DNA from: Dokdonella sp.
Lineage (GTDB): Bacteria > Pseudomonadota > Gammaproteobacteria > Xanthomonadales > Rhodanobacteraceae
Assembly (NCBI GenBank): GCA_016712865.1
Contig: JADJQH010000008.1
Location: 1,282,637 to 1,346,636, forward strand
Length of the DNA stretch: 64,000 bases
Direction of reading: 5' to 3'
Part shown: piece by piece, positions 1 through 9,109 of the stretch
Numbering within the stretch: the stretch's first letter is position 1
How the letters are laid out: each line of letters starts with the position of its first letter
Made by a program: the position numbers and the translations under genes
Notes under the pieces: generated by a model
Seen by the model: only the letters and a program-made list of their open reading frames with translations
Databases searched by the model: none
What the model was told of the DNA's origin: nothing

Positions 1-282
1 GCCCTGCGTTACCTGTCCTACACCATCGACACCGTTCTGCTCATCAGTGCCCTGGTGCTTGTCGCCATCCTGCACGCCTATCCGTTCCAGCAGCACTGGC
101 TCACCGTGAAAGTGTTGTTGCTGGTGGTGTACATCGTGCTCGGTACGTTGGCCCTCAAGCGCGCACGCAGCCGCAGTGTGCAGGTGTGGTGCTACCTGGC
201 CGCGCTGTGCGTGTTTGCCTTCATGGTCAGCGTGGCGCGCTCGCACAATCCGCTGGGACTGTTTGCCGCGCTGTTGTCCTGA
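1..282 (+). CDS. SirB-family membrane protein (5' partial)
   Basis: The reading frame is already open at base 1 and ends with TGA at 280-282, so only the C-terminal 93 residues are present. The product is hydrophobic, with about three membrane segments (residues 12-24, 33-48 and 64-80 of the fragment), and resembles the small inner-membrane SirB family. Members of that family have no firmly established biochemical role. The start and any operon partner lie off the left edge. The call rests on size, hydrophobic pattern and overall similarity, so it is moderate. Confidence 0.6.
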   Translation, partial: ALRYLSYTIDTVLLISALVLVAILHAYPFQQHWLTVKVLLLVVYIVLGTLALKRARSRSVQVWCYLAALCVFAFMVSVARSHNPLGLFAALLS

Positions 283-321
283 TCCGTGCGCAATTGCAGG
301 TTCGGTGATCCGGCAATCACG

Positions 322-343
322 CTGGCAACGGACGGGTTGCCAG
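322..343. terminator. possible bidirectional stem-loop between convergent genes
   Basis: CTGGCAAC (322-329) and GTTGCCAG (336-343) form a perfect 8-bp stem with a 6-base loop, located between the stop of the sirB-like gene and the stop of the convergent porin gene. No clear T-run follows on either strand, so it is at best a weak or Rho-assisted terminator. Confidence 0.3.
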
Positions 344-350
344 GTATTCG

Positions 351-1553
351 TCAAAGGCGATAGTCGAGGCTGAACCAGAGTTTGCGCGTATCGCTGGCGA
401 AGCCGTCGCTTCGATAATCGGCCACCTTGAGCATTCCGGTGACGCCTTTCCAAAGCGGATAGCTCACGGATGCGTCGAGCTCGTGGCCGTAGTCGCCGCC
501 ACCGCGGTCGGCCTGGAAATCGTGCCAGCGAACCGTCCACGAAGCCTTGCCGAATTTGCCTTCGGCGCCCACGAAGCGGTCATCCAGTCCATTCGCGGGC
601 GTGTTGCCAAAACGATCGGCCCAGCCATTGAATGCGTGCAGCGACGCATACGGTGTCGAGAATCCGCTTTGCCCGTTGCCGCCGAGCACTTCCTGACCGA
701 GCTTGAGGGTGACACCGCTCCAGCGCAGGCGTGCCTCGATCAGACGGTACGACTCGCTGAATGAAAACGGATTGTCGGCATAGTCGGACTGGTGTGCGTA
801 CTCAATCGTCCAGCCGGGCTGCACGCCTTCGCGTTCCATGTCGGCATTCCAGCGCGCGCCCGCGGTGCGCGACGACAGGTCCTGGCGATCGTGGTTCTCC
901 ACCAGGTAGGCATACGCCGTGAGCTTTCCCAGTGCGAGCGGCTGGGACAGGTTGATGAGATTGCCATTGAGATCCCACTCACGCAAGAGCGGGTTGGGAT
1001 TGTTGTGCCCATTCACGCGCAATACGCGGCCAAGCCAGCTGTAGTTCAAGGCTGTGCCGGATTCCAGAAAGGTTTTGCCCAGGGAAAGACCATCGAAGGT
1101 CTGTTCATTCTGTCGCCAGCCCGAGTTGCCGAAAAAGCGCTGGTTGTCCAGCAAGACGCGATGGCGCCCAAGCGTGGCACCCAGTGCGCTGCCGGAATAG
1201 CGCACGAAAGCCTGGTTGATCTCGGTTGCCTGCGGATCGGCGACGGTCGGGTAGTCGGTTTCGCCATTGGCCGTGCTGTTGAAGTCGTCGCCGAACAGGG
1301 TTTGCACGCGTTCTGCGTCCGCATATGCTTGCCAGCTGGGTGCAAACGCCCAGAGGTAGCCAAGGCGCAGTCGCAGGGTGTCGGCTTGCGCCGTGCGCGT
1401 GAAGGCGTCGTCATCCACGGTCTCATGGCGATAGCGCAGCTCGACGACTGCGCCGCTCTTGATCTCGTTTTCCGCCGCCTGGGCGCTGGCGCAGGTTGCA
1501 AGCAGGAGCAGGGCTGTCAGTTCACGGCGAAGGTGGCGGCTTTTTGCGGTCAT
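351..1553 (-). CDS. outer-membrane beta-barrel porin (alginate-export/Opr-like)
   Basis: 400 residues. I chose the ATG at 1553 because it is preceded by GAGGT and gives a signal peptide (basic start, hydrophobic residues 12-22, cleavage after an Ala-Gln-Ala context near residue 26). The mature protein has alternating aromatic and polar stretches and ends in LDYRL, typical of beta-barrel outer-membrane proteins. It resembles the alginate-export/porin superfamily; the substrate cannot be read from sequence. It diverges from nirK, and an FNR-type box about 80 bp upstream of its start suggests anaerobic induction. A role in nitrite or nitrate passage is only inference from this setting. Confidence 0.72.
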   Translation of the reverse strand: MTAKSRHLRRELTALLLLATCASAQAAENEIKSGAVVELRYRHETVDDDAFTRTAQADTLRLRLGYLWAFAPSWQAYADAERVQTLFGDDFNSTANGETDYPTVADPQATEINQAFVRYSGSALGATLGRHRVLLDNQRFFGNSGWRQNEQTFDGLSLGKTFLESGTALNYSWLGRVLRVNGHNNPNPLLREWDLNGNLINLSQPLALGKLTAYAYLVENHDRQDLSSRTAGARWNADMEREGVQPGWTIEYAHQSDYADNPFSFSESYRLIEARLRWSGVTLKLGQEVLGGNGQSGFSTPYASLHAFNGWADRFGNTPANGLDDRFVGAEGKFGKASWTVRWHDFQADRGGGDYGHELDASVSYPLWKGVTGMLKVADYRSDGFASDTRKLWFSLDYRL

Positions 1554-1628
1554 GGTGTACCTCGTTTCCGGTGTCGGCTGAAAAGCCGAACTGCGCATAC
1601 AATCTGCGCTGCGTGACGGCTCTTGCCA

Positions 1629-1642
1629 TTGATTCCGGTCAA
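1629..1642. promoter_or_regulatory. FNR/Dnr-type box 1
   Basis: TTGATTCCGGTCAA matches the CRP/FNR-family half-site pattern TTGAT-N4-ATCAA except that the second half reads GTCAA. Its centre (1635.5) is about 82 bp upstream of the porin ATG (1553, minus strand). Activation at -41.5 would put that gene's transcription start near 1594 with a leader of about 40 nt. Candidate site for oxygen or NO control of the porin. Confidence 0.55.
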
Positions 1643-1710
1643 GTCCGAGGCGCCGGATTCCGGATCGCGACGTATTGCCGCAAGTCGTTGTAGATTGACT
1701 TCCGCGCGTA

Positions 1711-1724
1711 TTGATCCAGATCAG
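1711..1724. promoter_or_regulatory. FNR/Dnr-type box 2 upstream of nirK
   Basis: TTGATCCAGATCAG matches TTGAT-N4-ATCAA at 9 of 10 defined positions. The centre lies about 77 bp upstream of the nirK ATG at 1795. Class II activation from this position would start transcription near 1759 and leave a leader of about 36 nt. This fits anaerobic/NO-responsive control (FNR, Dnr or NnrR families) known for nitrite-reductase genes; which regulator acts here is not visible. Confidence 0.65.
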
Positions 1725-1794
1725 GGTGAAGGTCCGGCCGCGGAACGAAAATCCCCTGCAACAGAACAATTTTTCTGAAACGAGGAAACGTCCC

Positions 1795-3312
1795 ATGAAA
1801 CGCCTTTTACTGGCAATTGCGATAGTCGCTGCAGCCGGCTTGGCCGGTTGTTCGTCGAATGCAGGTACCGGTAGCACGTCGGCCGCCGAGGGTACTGTCG
1901 CGGTGGAGACGGGTGGCTCGGCCAAGGGAGATTTCGGACCGCCGCAGGGTGAGCCGATCAAGGCCGTGCTGACCAGCCCGCCGCATGTGCCGCCTCCGGT
2001 CAACCGCAACTATCCGGCCAAGGTCATCGTCGACCTTGAAGTGATCGAGAAGGAGATGCCCATCTCCGAAGGCGTCACCTACACGTTCTGGACTTTTGGT
2101 GGCACGGTGCCGGGCAGCTTCATCCGCATTCGCCAGGGCGACACGGTGGAATTCCATCTGAAGAACGCGCCTGACAGCAAGATGCCGCACAACATCGACC
2201 TGCATGGCGTAACCGGTCCCGGTGGTGGCGCGGCATCGAGTTTCACGGCACCTGGCCATGAGTCGCAATTCACCTTCAAGGCGCTGAACCAGGGCCTGTA
2301 TGTCTACCATTGCGCAACCGCGCCGGTCGGCATGCACATTGCCAATGGCATGTATGGCCTGATCCTGGTCGAGCCGCCGGAAGGCTTGAGCCCCGTCGAT
2401 CACGAGTATTACGTGATGCAGGGTGATTTCTACACGACCGGCAAATATCGCGAGAAGGGCCATCAGCCGTTCGACATGGAAAAGGGCATCGACGAGAACC
2501 CGACCTATGTGCTGTTCAACGGCTCGGAAGGCTCGCTGACCGGTGACAACGCGTTGACGGCCAAGACCAAGCAGAAGGTCCGCATGTTTGTCGGCAACGG
2601 CGGTCCGAACCTGGTTTCCAGCTTCCATGTGATCGGCGAGATCTTCGACAAGGTGCAACAGGAAGGCGGCACGCACTTCCAGGAAAACGTGCAGACGACG
2701 CTGATTCCCGCCGGTGGCGCGGTCACGGTCGAGTTCCACACCGAAGTGCCAGGAAGCTATGTGCTGGTTGACCATTCCATCTTCCGCGCATTCAACAAGG
2801 GTGCACTGGCCATCCTCAAGGTGGATGGACCGGAAGACCTCGCCATCTACTCCGGCAAGGAAGTCGATTCCGTGTACCTGAGTGATCGCGCCGGGCCTGA
2901 CCTCAAGGCAGTGACGGTTGCCGCCAAGGCACATGCCGCAGGCACGTTGACGAAGGAAGAGCAGGTTGCCGCCGGCAAGCAGTTGTTCAACGGCACATGC
3001 TCGGTATGTCACCAGGCCAATGGCGAGGGCCTGGCCAACGTGTTCCCGCCGCTGGCCAAGTCCGATTACATCGCTGGCGATCCCGAGCGCCTGGTGGAAG
3101 CCATCCTGCATGGCGTGAGTGGCAAGGTTACGGTCAATGGTGCCGAGTACAACTCGGTGATGCCGCCGATGAACCAGCTCACGGATGACGAGGTCGCCAA
3201 CATCTCCACCTTCGTGCTGAACAGCTGGGGCAACCCGGGTGGCCAGATCAGCAAGGAGCAGGCGGCGACGGTGCGCGCTGCAAACCCGAACGCCACCCAG
3301 GCCGAGCACTGA
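1795..3312 (+). CDS. nirK: copper nitrite reductase with C-terminal cytochrome c domain
   Basis: 505 residues. The ATG at 1795 gives a lipoprotein signal with lipobox LAGC (Cys19), so the enzyme is probably lipid-anchored facing the periplasm. Two cupredoxin domains carry the expected ligands: type 1 copper His132, Cys173, His181, Met186; type 2 copper His137, His172, His327; catalytic Asp135 and His278. A fused C-terminal cytochrome c domain has CSVCH (402-406) and a likely distal Met near 456-459. The family reduces nitrite to NO in denitrification; the haem domain probably supplies electrons internally. It is followed by nirV and an SCO gene, and FNR-type box 2 lies upstream. Strong call. 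Confidence 0.93.
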   Translation: MKRLLLAIAIVAAAGLAGCSSNAGTGSTSAAEGTVAVETGGSAKGDFGPPQGEPIKAVLTSPPHVPPPVNRNYPAKVIVDLEVIEKEMPISEGVTYTFWTFGGTVPGSFIRIRQGDTVEFHLKNAPDSKMPHNIDLHGVTGPGGGAASSFTAPGHESQFTFKALNQGLYVYHCATAPVGMHIANGMYGLILVEPPEGLSPVDHEYYVMQGDFYTTGKYREKGHQPFDMEKGIDENPTYVLFNGSEGSLTGDNALTAKTKQKVRMFVGNGGPNLVSSFHVIGEIFDKVQQEGGTHFQENVQTTLIPAGGAVTVEFHTEVPGSYVLVDHSIFRAFNKGALAILKVDGPEDLAIYSGKEVDSVYLSDRAGPDLKAVTVAAKAHAAGTLTKEEQVAAGKQLFNGTCSVCHQANGEGLANVFPPLAKSDYIAGDPERLVEAILHGVSGKVTVNGAEYNSVMPPMNQLTDDEVANISTFVLNSWGNPGGQISKEQAATVRAANPNATQAEH

Positions 3313-3327
3313 GGTCGAAAAGCGGAA

Positions 3328-4173
3328 ATGGAAAATCCTGATCGCGCCAAGTCCGTGACACGCTCTCCCCGCCACGCAGCAGGAACCGCGTTGCTGGCGT
3401 CGTGTCTGCTCGGCGCGATCACCCTGGCCGCCAATGCATCGGCGGCCGGGGCGGAGGTTGAATACAGGGACATCCCCGCCACCACGTTCATCAGCGTGAT
3501 CGCGACCGAGGAAGGGGCAAGGCCACAGGCCATAGCCGCCTATTCCATGCGCAGCGAGCCGGTCACCAATGCGCAGTTCCTGGCCTTCGTCGGCGAACAT
3601 CCGCAGTGGAGGCGTGATCGCGTGCCTTCGGTGTTCGCCGATTCCCGTTACCTGAGCCATTGGCAGGATGTCGAGCAGCTCGGCGTTGGCGTGCTGCCGG
3701 AGCAGCCGGTTACTCGGGTCAGCTGGTTTGCCGCCGAGGCCTACTGTGCAAGCGAGCAGGCGCGTCTGCCGACCTGGCTTGAATGGGAACGCGCGGCCTC
3801 GGCCAGCGACAATCGGGATGACGCACGTTCCGATCCGGTTTGGCGCCAGCAGATGCTGGATTGGTACGCGAAACCTTCGAACAACGTGCTCGGCAGCGTG
3901 GGTGGGCAGCCCAACCTGTACGGCGTGCGTGACCTGCACGGTCTGGTCTGGGAATGGGTGGATGACTATGCCGCGATGATGGTGACCGCAGACAGTCGCG
4001 GACAAAACGATCCGGACCGACTCAAGTTTTGCGGTGCCGGAGCCATGAGCATGCGTGATCGCGACAACTATGCCCTGCTCATGCGGGTTGCCATGTTGTC
4101 GTCCCTGAAGGCGGCGGATACCACGAACAACCTCGGTTTCCGCTGCGTGCGCGATGGAGCAGTTGCACCATGA
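3328..4173 (+). CDS. nirV: NirV-like formylglycine-generating-enzyme family protein
   Basis: 281 residues, beginning 15 bp after nirK. A basic N-terminus and a hydrophobic stretch (residues 18-40) indicate export. The rest is an FGE-sulfatase (SUMF1) fold with typical segments such as PVTRVSWFAAEAYC, LPTWLEWERA, the DLHGLVWEWVDD region and a C-terminal GFRCVRD. NirV proteins are known companions of nirK in many denitrifiers, but their exact function is unsettled; a role in maturation or electron supply of nitrite reductase is a hypothesis. The stop overlaps the next start in ATGA, so the two are translationally coupled. Confidence 0.85.
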   Translation: MENPDRAKSVTRSPRHAAGTALLASCLLGAITLAANASAAGAEVEYRDIPATTFISVIATEEGARPQAIAAYSMRSEPVTNAQFLAFVGEHPQWRRDRVPSVFADSRYLSHWQDVEQLGVGVLPEQPVTRVSWFAAEAYCASEQARLPTWLEWERAASASDNRDDARSDPVWRQQMLDWYAKPSNNVLGSVGGQPNLYGVRDLHGLVWEWVDDYAAMMVTADSRGQNDPDRLKFCGAGAMSMRDRDNYALLMRVAMLSSLKAADTTNNLGFRCVRDGAVAP

Positions 4174-4760
4174 AATCTGCCGTTTTCCTGTTCTCACTGA
4201 TCGCCGGATGGCTGTTCGCCGCGACCGCGCTCGCGCAGCCGGCCAACCCGGCAACAGGTCCCTTGCCGGGAGATTCCGTCTACAACCTGGACGCTTCCCT
4301 GGTCGATCAGGATGGCAAGACGCTGCGCTTTGCGGATGGGCGCGGCCAGCCCCGCCTGGTCAGCATGTTCTATTCCTCATGCAAGTTCGTGTGTCCGATG
4401 ATCATCGACACGCTGCGTCGCACCGAACGCAGTCTGCCCGATGCCGATCGCAAGAGGCTGGGCGTTCTGATGGTGAGTTTTGATCCTGATCGCGATACGC
4501 CCGAAGCGCTCAAGAACGTAGCCGCAAAGCACAAGGTCGACCTCATGCGCTGGACCCTTGCACGCGCAGAGGATGCCGACGTGCGCAGGCTGGCTGCCGT
4601 CCTCGGTATCCAGTACAAGCTGCGTGACGATGGTGACTACAACCACTCCAGCGTAATGATCCTGCTCGATGCCGAAGGGCGCATCGTTGCCCGCACCGAG
4701 CGCATGGGTGAGCTGGATGCGGATTTCGTCAACGCGGTCAAGCGGGTCGTCGCCCAGTAA
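4170..4760 (+). CDS. SCO1/SenC-family copper chaperone
   Basis: 196 residues with a signal peptide or anchor (residues 3-22). The thioredoxin-like domain contains the copper-binding CKFVCP motif (Cys71, Cys75) and the conserved distal His159 in NHSS. SCO proteins deliver copper to periplasmic cuproenzymes, classically cytochrome oxidase CuA. As the third gene of nirK-nirV-sco, with a 4-bp ATGA overlap to nirV, it is probably dedicated to metallating NirK. That role is inferred from operon context. Confidence 0.88.
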   Translation: MKSAVFLFSLIAGWLFAATALAQPANPATGPLPGDSVYNLDASLVDQDGKTLRFADGRGQPRLVSMFYSSCKFVCPMIIDTLRRTERSLPDADRKRLGVLMVSFDPDRDTPEALKNVAAKHKVDLMRWTLARAEDADVRRLAAVLGIQYKLRDDGDYNHSSVMILLDAEGRIVARTERMGELDADFVNAVKRVVAQ

Positions 4761-4866
4761 AGCCCGCGACGCGGTGCGCCTGCGCAGGCAAAGCACAGTA
4801 TCCTTGGCGATCTTTTTTCATTGATCGTGAAGCCGCCGTGCCTCCTGCGTCGTTGGTGTTGTCCGC

Positions 4867-6738
4867 ATGTCCCTGATTGATGTCCGCAAGCTGGACTACA
4901 GCGTGGGTGGCCCGCTGCTTCTGGAAAAGGTCGAGTTTTCGCTGGATCCAGGCGAGCGGGTGTGCGTGGTCGGGCGCAACGGGGCCGGCAAGTCGACCCT
5001 GCTGAAACTGCTCGCCGGCGAAATTCGCCCTGACGATGGCGAAGTGCGCGTCTCGCCTGGCGTGGTCGTGGCGCGGCTCGCCCAGGAAGTTCCGCAGGAC
5101 ACCACGGGCACGGTGTTCGATGTGGTTGCCTCGGCGCTCGGCGAGATCGGCGCGTTGCTTGGCGAGTATCACCATTGCACGCATAGCCTGGAGGACGAGG
5201 CCGGCATGCGAGCCATGGCCGCGGTGCAGGCGCGCATCGATGCGCTGCAGGGCTGGGACCTGGACCGTCGCGTGACGCGTGTTCTGAGCCGGCTTGAGTT
5301 GCCCGAAGATGCCGGGTTCGATGTCCTCTCCGGAGGCATGAAGCGGCGCGTGCTGCTGGCGCGCGCACTGGTGCTGGACCCACAGGTGTTGTTGCTGGAC
5401 GAGCCCACCAATCACCTCGACATCGATGCCATCGCCTGGCTTGAGGAGTTCATTCGCAGTTTCGAAGGTTGCGTGGTTTTCATCACCCACGACCGTCGCT
5501 TCTTGCGCGCCCTGGCCACGCGCATCATCGAGATTGACCGGGGTGCGCTGACCAGCTGGCCAGGCGACTACGACAACTACCTGCGCCGGCGCGAGGAAAG
5601 GCTGCATGCGGAAGCGCAGGCCACGGCGTTGTTCGACAAGAAACTCGCCCAGGAAGAAGTCTGGATCCGCCAGGGCATCAAGGCGCGGCGTACACGCGAC
5701 GAAGGGCGCGTCCGGCGGCTCGAATCCATGCGCAGGGAACGCAGCGAACGTCGCGCACAGACCGGCAATGTGCGCATGCAGTTGGGCAGCGCATCCGCGT
5801 CGGGACGCAAGGTGATCGAGGCCCGCAACCTCGAATACGCCGTGGCAGGGCGCACGCTGATCCGCGGGTTTTCGACCACCATCCTGCGCGGTGATCGCGT
5901 CGGCCTGATCGGGCCGAACGGTTCCGGCAAGACCACCTTGCTGCGCCTGTTGCTTGGCCAACTGCAAGCGGATTCCGGCACCCTCGAAATCGGAACCCGG
6001 CTGGAGATTGCCTACTTCGACCAGCACCGCGTGCAATTGCGCGAAGATCTGAGCGCACTGGACAACGTGGCCGACGGGCGCGAGTTCATCGAAATCAATG
6101 GCGCGCGCAAGCATGCCATCGGCTATCTGCAGGACTTCCTGTTCACGCCGGATCGCGCACGCGCACCCATTTCCGCGCTGTCCGGCGGTGAGCGCAACCG
6201 CCTGTTGCTGGCGCGCCTGTTTGCCAAGCCTTCGAATCTGTTGGTCATGGACGAGCCCACCAACGATCTGGATGTGGAAACCCTGGAATTGCTGGAGGAG
6301 ATGCTGGGCGAATACGCAGGCACCCTGATCCTCGTTTCGCATGACCGCGAGTTTCTCGACAATGTGGTGACCAGCACCCTGGTGCTTGAGGGCGAGGGCA
6401 GGGTGGGCGAATACGTGGGCGGCTATTCCGACTGGCTGCGTCAGCGGTCCGTGCCCGTAGCGGTGCGTGATCGCGAGGAAACGCCGCAGCCGCAGCCACA
6501 GGCGATGCAGGCGACGCCGGCAAAGCGCCGCCTGAGCTACAAGGATGCACGCGAACTTGAGCAGTTGCCGGCGCGCATCGAATCGCTGGAAGCGCGCATG
6601 GCCGAGCTGACCAGGGCCATGAATGATGCGTCCTTTTTCCGCCAGGGCGCCGATGAGATCGTCGCCGCAAATCGCACCATGGCAAGCACCCAGGCCGACC
6701 TGGATGCTGCTTACGCCCGCTGGCAGGAACTGGAGTAG
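4867..6738 (+). CDS. uup: ABC-F ATPase Uup
   Basis: 623 residues with two ABC ATPase domains and no membrane segments. First Walker A GRNGAGKST (36-44) and signature LSGGMKRR (about 154); second Walker A GPNGSGKT (about 349) and signature LSGGERNR (about 438). The charged linker between domains and the C-terminal Arg/Glu-rich coiled coil (about 555-623) identify Uup within the ABC-F group. Uup acts on ribosomes and DNA branch structures and lowers precise excision of transposons in E. coli. Length is normal. It starts at an ATG 107 bp after the SCO gene. Confidence 0.9.
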   Translation: MSLIDVRKLDYSVGGPLLLEKVEFSLDPGERVCVVGRNGAGKSTLLKLLAGEIRPDDGEVRVSPGVVVARLAQEVPQDTTGTVFDVVASALGEIGALLGEYHHCTHSLEDEAGMRAMAAVQARIDALQGWDLDRRVTRVLSRLELPEDAGFDVLSGGMKRRVLLARALVLDPQVLLLDEPTNHLDIDAIAWLEEFIRSFEGCVVFITHDRRFLRALATRIIEIDRGALTSWPGDYDNYLRRREERLHAEAQATALFDKKLAQEEVWIRQGIKARRTRDEGRVRRLESMRRERSERRAQTGNVRMQLGSASASGRKVIEARNLEYAVAGRTLIRGFSTTILRGDRVGLIGPNGSGKTTLLRLLLGQLQADSGTLEIGTRLEIAYFDQHRVQLREDLSALDNVADGREFIEINGARKHAIGYLQDFLFTPDRARAPISALSGGERNRLLLARLFAKPSNLLVMDEPTNDLDVETLELLEEMLGEYAGTLILVSHDREFLDNVVTSTLVLEGEGRVGEYVGGYSDWLRQRSVPVAVRDREETPQPQPQAMQATPAKRRLSYKDARELEQLPARIESLEARMAELTRAMNDASFFRQGADEIVAANRTMASTQADLDAAYARWQELE

Positions 6739-6929
6739 CCGGGGTCCGGGAGTCGGGAATCGGGAATTGGCCAATTGAAACCTGCTGTCGTCCCGGCGCA
6801 GGCCGGGACCCAGGACTTCATTGGGGGGGGGGGTGCTGGTGTGGGGCGAGGGATGGATCGGGAATCGGGAGTTGGTAAAGTCGCGCTCTGCGGCATCCAT
6901 TTCCCATTCCCCACAACCGGCCAACGCCC
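6739..6929. repeat. GGGAATCGGGAAT-type degenerate repeats and an 11-G tract
   Basis: This 191-bp gap between uup and gpx holds several imperfect copies of GGGAATCGGGAAT (near 6744-6775 and 6858-6870), a stem-like GTCCCGGCGCAGGCCGGGAC near 6789-6811, and a run of 11 G at 6823-6833. The same GGGAAT motif returns at 7541-7580 and, inverted, at 7612-7635 on the far side of gpx. Such low-complexity repeats are common between xanthomonad genes; no gene is visible here. Confidence 0.55.
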
Positions 6930-7412
6930 ATGACCACTGCCCATGATTTTTCCGCCCGCGATATCGATGGCAAGGATGTTTCGCTGTCCGCCTGGAAGGG
7001 CAAGGCGATGTTGATCGTCAACGTTGCTTCCAAGTGCGGGTTCACGCCGCAATACACGGGCCTTGAGGCCCTGCATCGCAAATATCAGGACAAGGGATTT
7101 GCAGTCCTCGGATTTCCCTGCGATCAGTTTGGTCACCAGGAACCGGGAGACGAGGCGGAAATAAAGAATTTCTGTAGCCTCACCTACGATGTCAGTTTTC
7201 CCATGTTTGCCAAGATCGATGTCAACGGCAGTGCCACGCATCCACTGTACAAGTGGTTGAAGCAGGAAAAATCAGGGCTGCTCGGCATTGGCGCCATCAA
7301 ATGGAACTTCACCAAGTTCCTGGTCGATGGCGAGGGCAAAGTGGTCAAGCGCTACGCGCCAACCGATACCCCGGAATCCATCGGCAAGGATGTGGCGAAA
7401 TTGTTGGGTTAG
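6930..7412 (+). CDS. glutathione peroxidase family (thiol peroxidase)
   Basis: 160 residues, cytosolic. Peroxidatic Cys36 lies in NVASKCGFTPQY, and Gln70 (in CDQFGHQEPG) and Trp125-Asn126 (KWNFTKFLV) complete the catalytic tetrad of the Gpx family. Bacterial Cys-type enzymes often use thioredoxin rather than glutathione to reduce hydroperoxides. The length is typical of BsaA/BtuE-type proteins. Its TAG stop directly touches the first MITE copy, so that repeat may form the 3' end of its transcript. Confidence 0.9.
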   Translation: MTTAHDFSARDIDGKDVSLSAWKGKAMLIVNVASKCGFTPQYTGLEALHRKYQDKGFAVLGFPCDQFGHQEPGDEAEIKNFCSLTYDVSFPMFAKIDVNGSATHPLYKWLKQEKSGLLGIGAIKWNFTKFLVDGEGKVVKRYAPTDTPESIGKDVAKLLG

Positions 7413-7526
7413 GGAAGGTCTGAACAAGTATTGTCGCGAGCAAGCTCGCTCCCACCATTGCTTGATTTTGTGGGAGCGAGCTTGCTCGCGACGAATGAGT
7501 TCCGTACGTGTTCAGAGATTCCTTAG
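7411..7526. repeat. near-palindromic MITE-like element, copy 1
   Basis: About 115 bp. Outer inverted ends read roughly AGGGAAGGTCTGAACAAGTA and, at the other side, TACGTGTTCAGAGATTCCTT. Inside, TCGCGAGCAAGCTCGCTCCCA and its inverse flank a short centre TTGCTTGATTTTG. Near-identical elements occur at 11296-11412 and, inverted, 53026-53143. No protein is encoded. The structure fits a MITE or REPIN-type element. Confidence 0.75.
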
Positions 7527-7624
7527 TGGAGAGCTGGGAATAGAGGACAGGGAGTTGGGAATCGGGAATGGAATGGGCGAGGCGGGGCAGCTCGTTGTTG
7601 TCGCTTTCAAAGATTCCCCATTCC

Positions 7625-9109
7625 CTATTCTCCACTCCCGGTTGTTAGCCCATTCCCGGCTTCATCCGCCGGTGCGAAAGGAATCGGCGGGTGCGCAGGC
7701 AAGCCGCGTGACCAGGACTCGAGCTTGGCTTCGATACTGCCGGAGCTCGCCAACTGGGGTTCGGAGTGCGTTTCGATACCGGCATCCTTTTCCCATTGCG
7801 TGATGCTGGCGCTGGCGTCGGCGAACGCGGCGGGAATCGAGGTCGTCTGGTTCAACGCCTCGCTGAGGAAGGCGCGTCCGAAGTAGGTGATCTCCGATTG
7901 CGTCCCACAGCCGAATGACGTGCGATCCGTGCGCGCGGAGGTGATCACCATGCTGGAATCATCGCGCAGCGTTTCGATGAAGCCCCCGGAATAGCAAGCG
8001 TTGATCACCAGCACCTTCCAGCGGATTGAAGGCGAGGTCTTCAGCGCTTGCGCAATGTCTTCGGGCGCGAGCTGATTGAGAGGCAGTGGATCAAGTCCCA
8101 CCAGAACCTGATGCTCCTTCGATCCGTGCGAAGTCACATACAGGAGCAGGATGTCCTCGGCCGGATCCATGCGCGTGGCCACGGCATCCAGGGCGGTCTG
8201 CAGATTGGTCAGCGTCGCCAGGGGACGGGTCTCCAGGCTGGCAGGATTGTTCTCCAGAACCAGCACGTGGCCTTGCGCATCGAAGCGTGAAGAGAACAGC
8301 AGGCTGGCGTACTCGACTTCGTTGCGGAACACGTTCTCGCTGCCATCACCGGCAAACGCAATCACGAACAGGTTGGGCTTCCCGGGCGTGCGTGGCTTGA
8401 GTGCCGCAATTGTGTTTTGCATCAACAATGGCTGCGCGTACATGAGGTCTTCGGGATTGAAGCTCGGAGCGCTGGCATCCTCCTCGAATCCCGTTCCCGT
8501 GATGTCATCGCCCGTTTGGTTCTCCAGCGCGGCGAGTGCCTCGTAGTCCTGTTCCACCAGGGGAATGGCAGGCAGCCACCACCACGGGGCAGCGGACACG
8601 GCGAAGGCGACAGCCGCCGCGGCCAGGTTCGCCAGCAGTCGGCGCGGCCGCAGCCAGCGCGCAATGGCGAACAGGGCAAACAGCCACCAGCATCGTCCCA
8701 GCAGGTACAGCCAACCGGCGGCGTTGAAATGGCCATCTTCCGTCAGGCGCAATACCAGAATGTCCAATGGCCATTGGATCAGCACGCCAACGGCTGTCGT
8801 TGCCGCAAGCGCGGTCGAGGCAACGCCCCAAGTGATGGCCCGGCGCGCGCACATCACGGCCAGCAGCCAGGCGGCCAGCAGGGTCAGCAGGGTATCGGCC
8901 AGCAGGGTGTTGATGCCCCACGGCGACAACATGCGTGGCTCATCGGAGGTGCTGAAGCCAATGATGAGTTGAATCACGGCATAGAGCACCAGCATGGCAA
9001 CAAACATGCCCGGCCCGGTTTGCGCGGCATGGCCGTGTGGGCGGCGCAGCAGCGCCGACCGAATGCCGTCGATGACCACGCCGCCGACAGTGCGCAAACG
9101 ATCAGTCAT
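7625..9109 (-). CDS. membrane-anchored C13 (legumain/caspase-like) peptidase
   Basis: 494 residues from the ATG at 9109. The N-terminal half carries about five hydrophobic segments (34-52, 67-87, 92-112, 130-152 and 158-178). The C-terminal half is a C13-type peptidase: His328 in VTSHGS and Cys372 in [10 protein letters not shown] form the catalytic dyad, and a conserved [13 protein letters not shown] segment follows. The family includes legumain and GPI transamidase and is related to caspases; the bacterial substrate is unknown. The gene overlaps the end of mtnC by 8 bp and is likely co-transcribed with it. The C-terminus ends within GGGAAT-type repeat DNA. Confidence 0.85.
   Translation of the reverse strand: MTDRLRTVGGVVIDGIRSALLRRPHGHAAQTGPGMFVAMLVLYAVIQLIIGFSTSDEPRMLSPWGINTLLADTLLTLLAAWLLAVMCARRAITWGVASTALAATTAVGVLIQWPLDILVLRLTEDGHFNAAGWLYLLGRCWWLFALFAIARWLRPRRLLANLAAAAVAFAVSAAPWWWLPAIPLVEQDYEALAALENQTGDDITGTGFEEDASAPSFNPEDLMYAQPLLMQNTIAALKPRTPGKPNLFVIAFAGDGSENVFRNEVEYASLLFSSRFDAQGHVLVLENNPASLETRPLATLTNLQTALDAVATRMDPAEDILLLYVTSHGSKEHQVLVGLDPLPLNQLAPEDIAQALKTSPSIRWKVLVINACYSGGFIETLRDDSSMVITSARTDRTSFGCGTQSEITYFGRAFLSEALNQTTSIPAAFADASASITQWEKDAGIETHSEPQLASSGSIEAKLESWSRGLPAHPPIPFAPADEAGNGLTTGSGE

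Noticed and set aside
1807-4254. Very long minus-strand frame opposite nirK-nirV
   Set aside because: Shadow of high-GC coding on the plus strand; no start signal and no recognisable domains.
4738-6924. Long minus-strand frame opposite uup
   Set aside because: Antisense shadow of uup; composition is His/Gln-rich and unlike real proteins.
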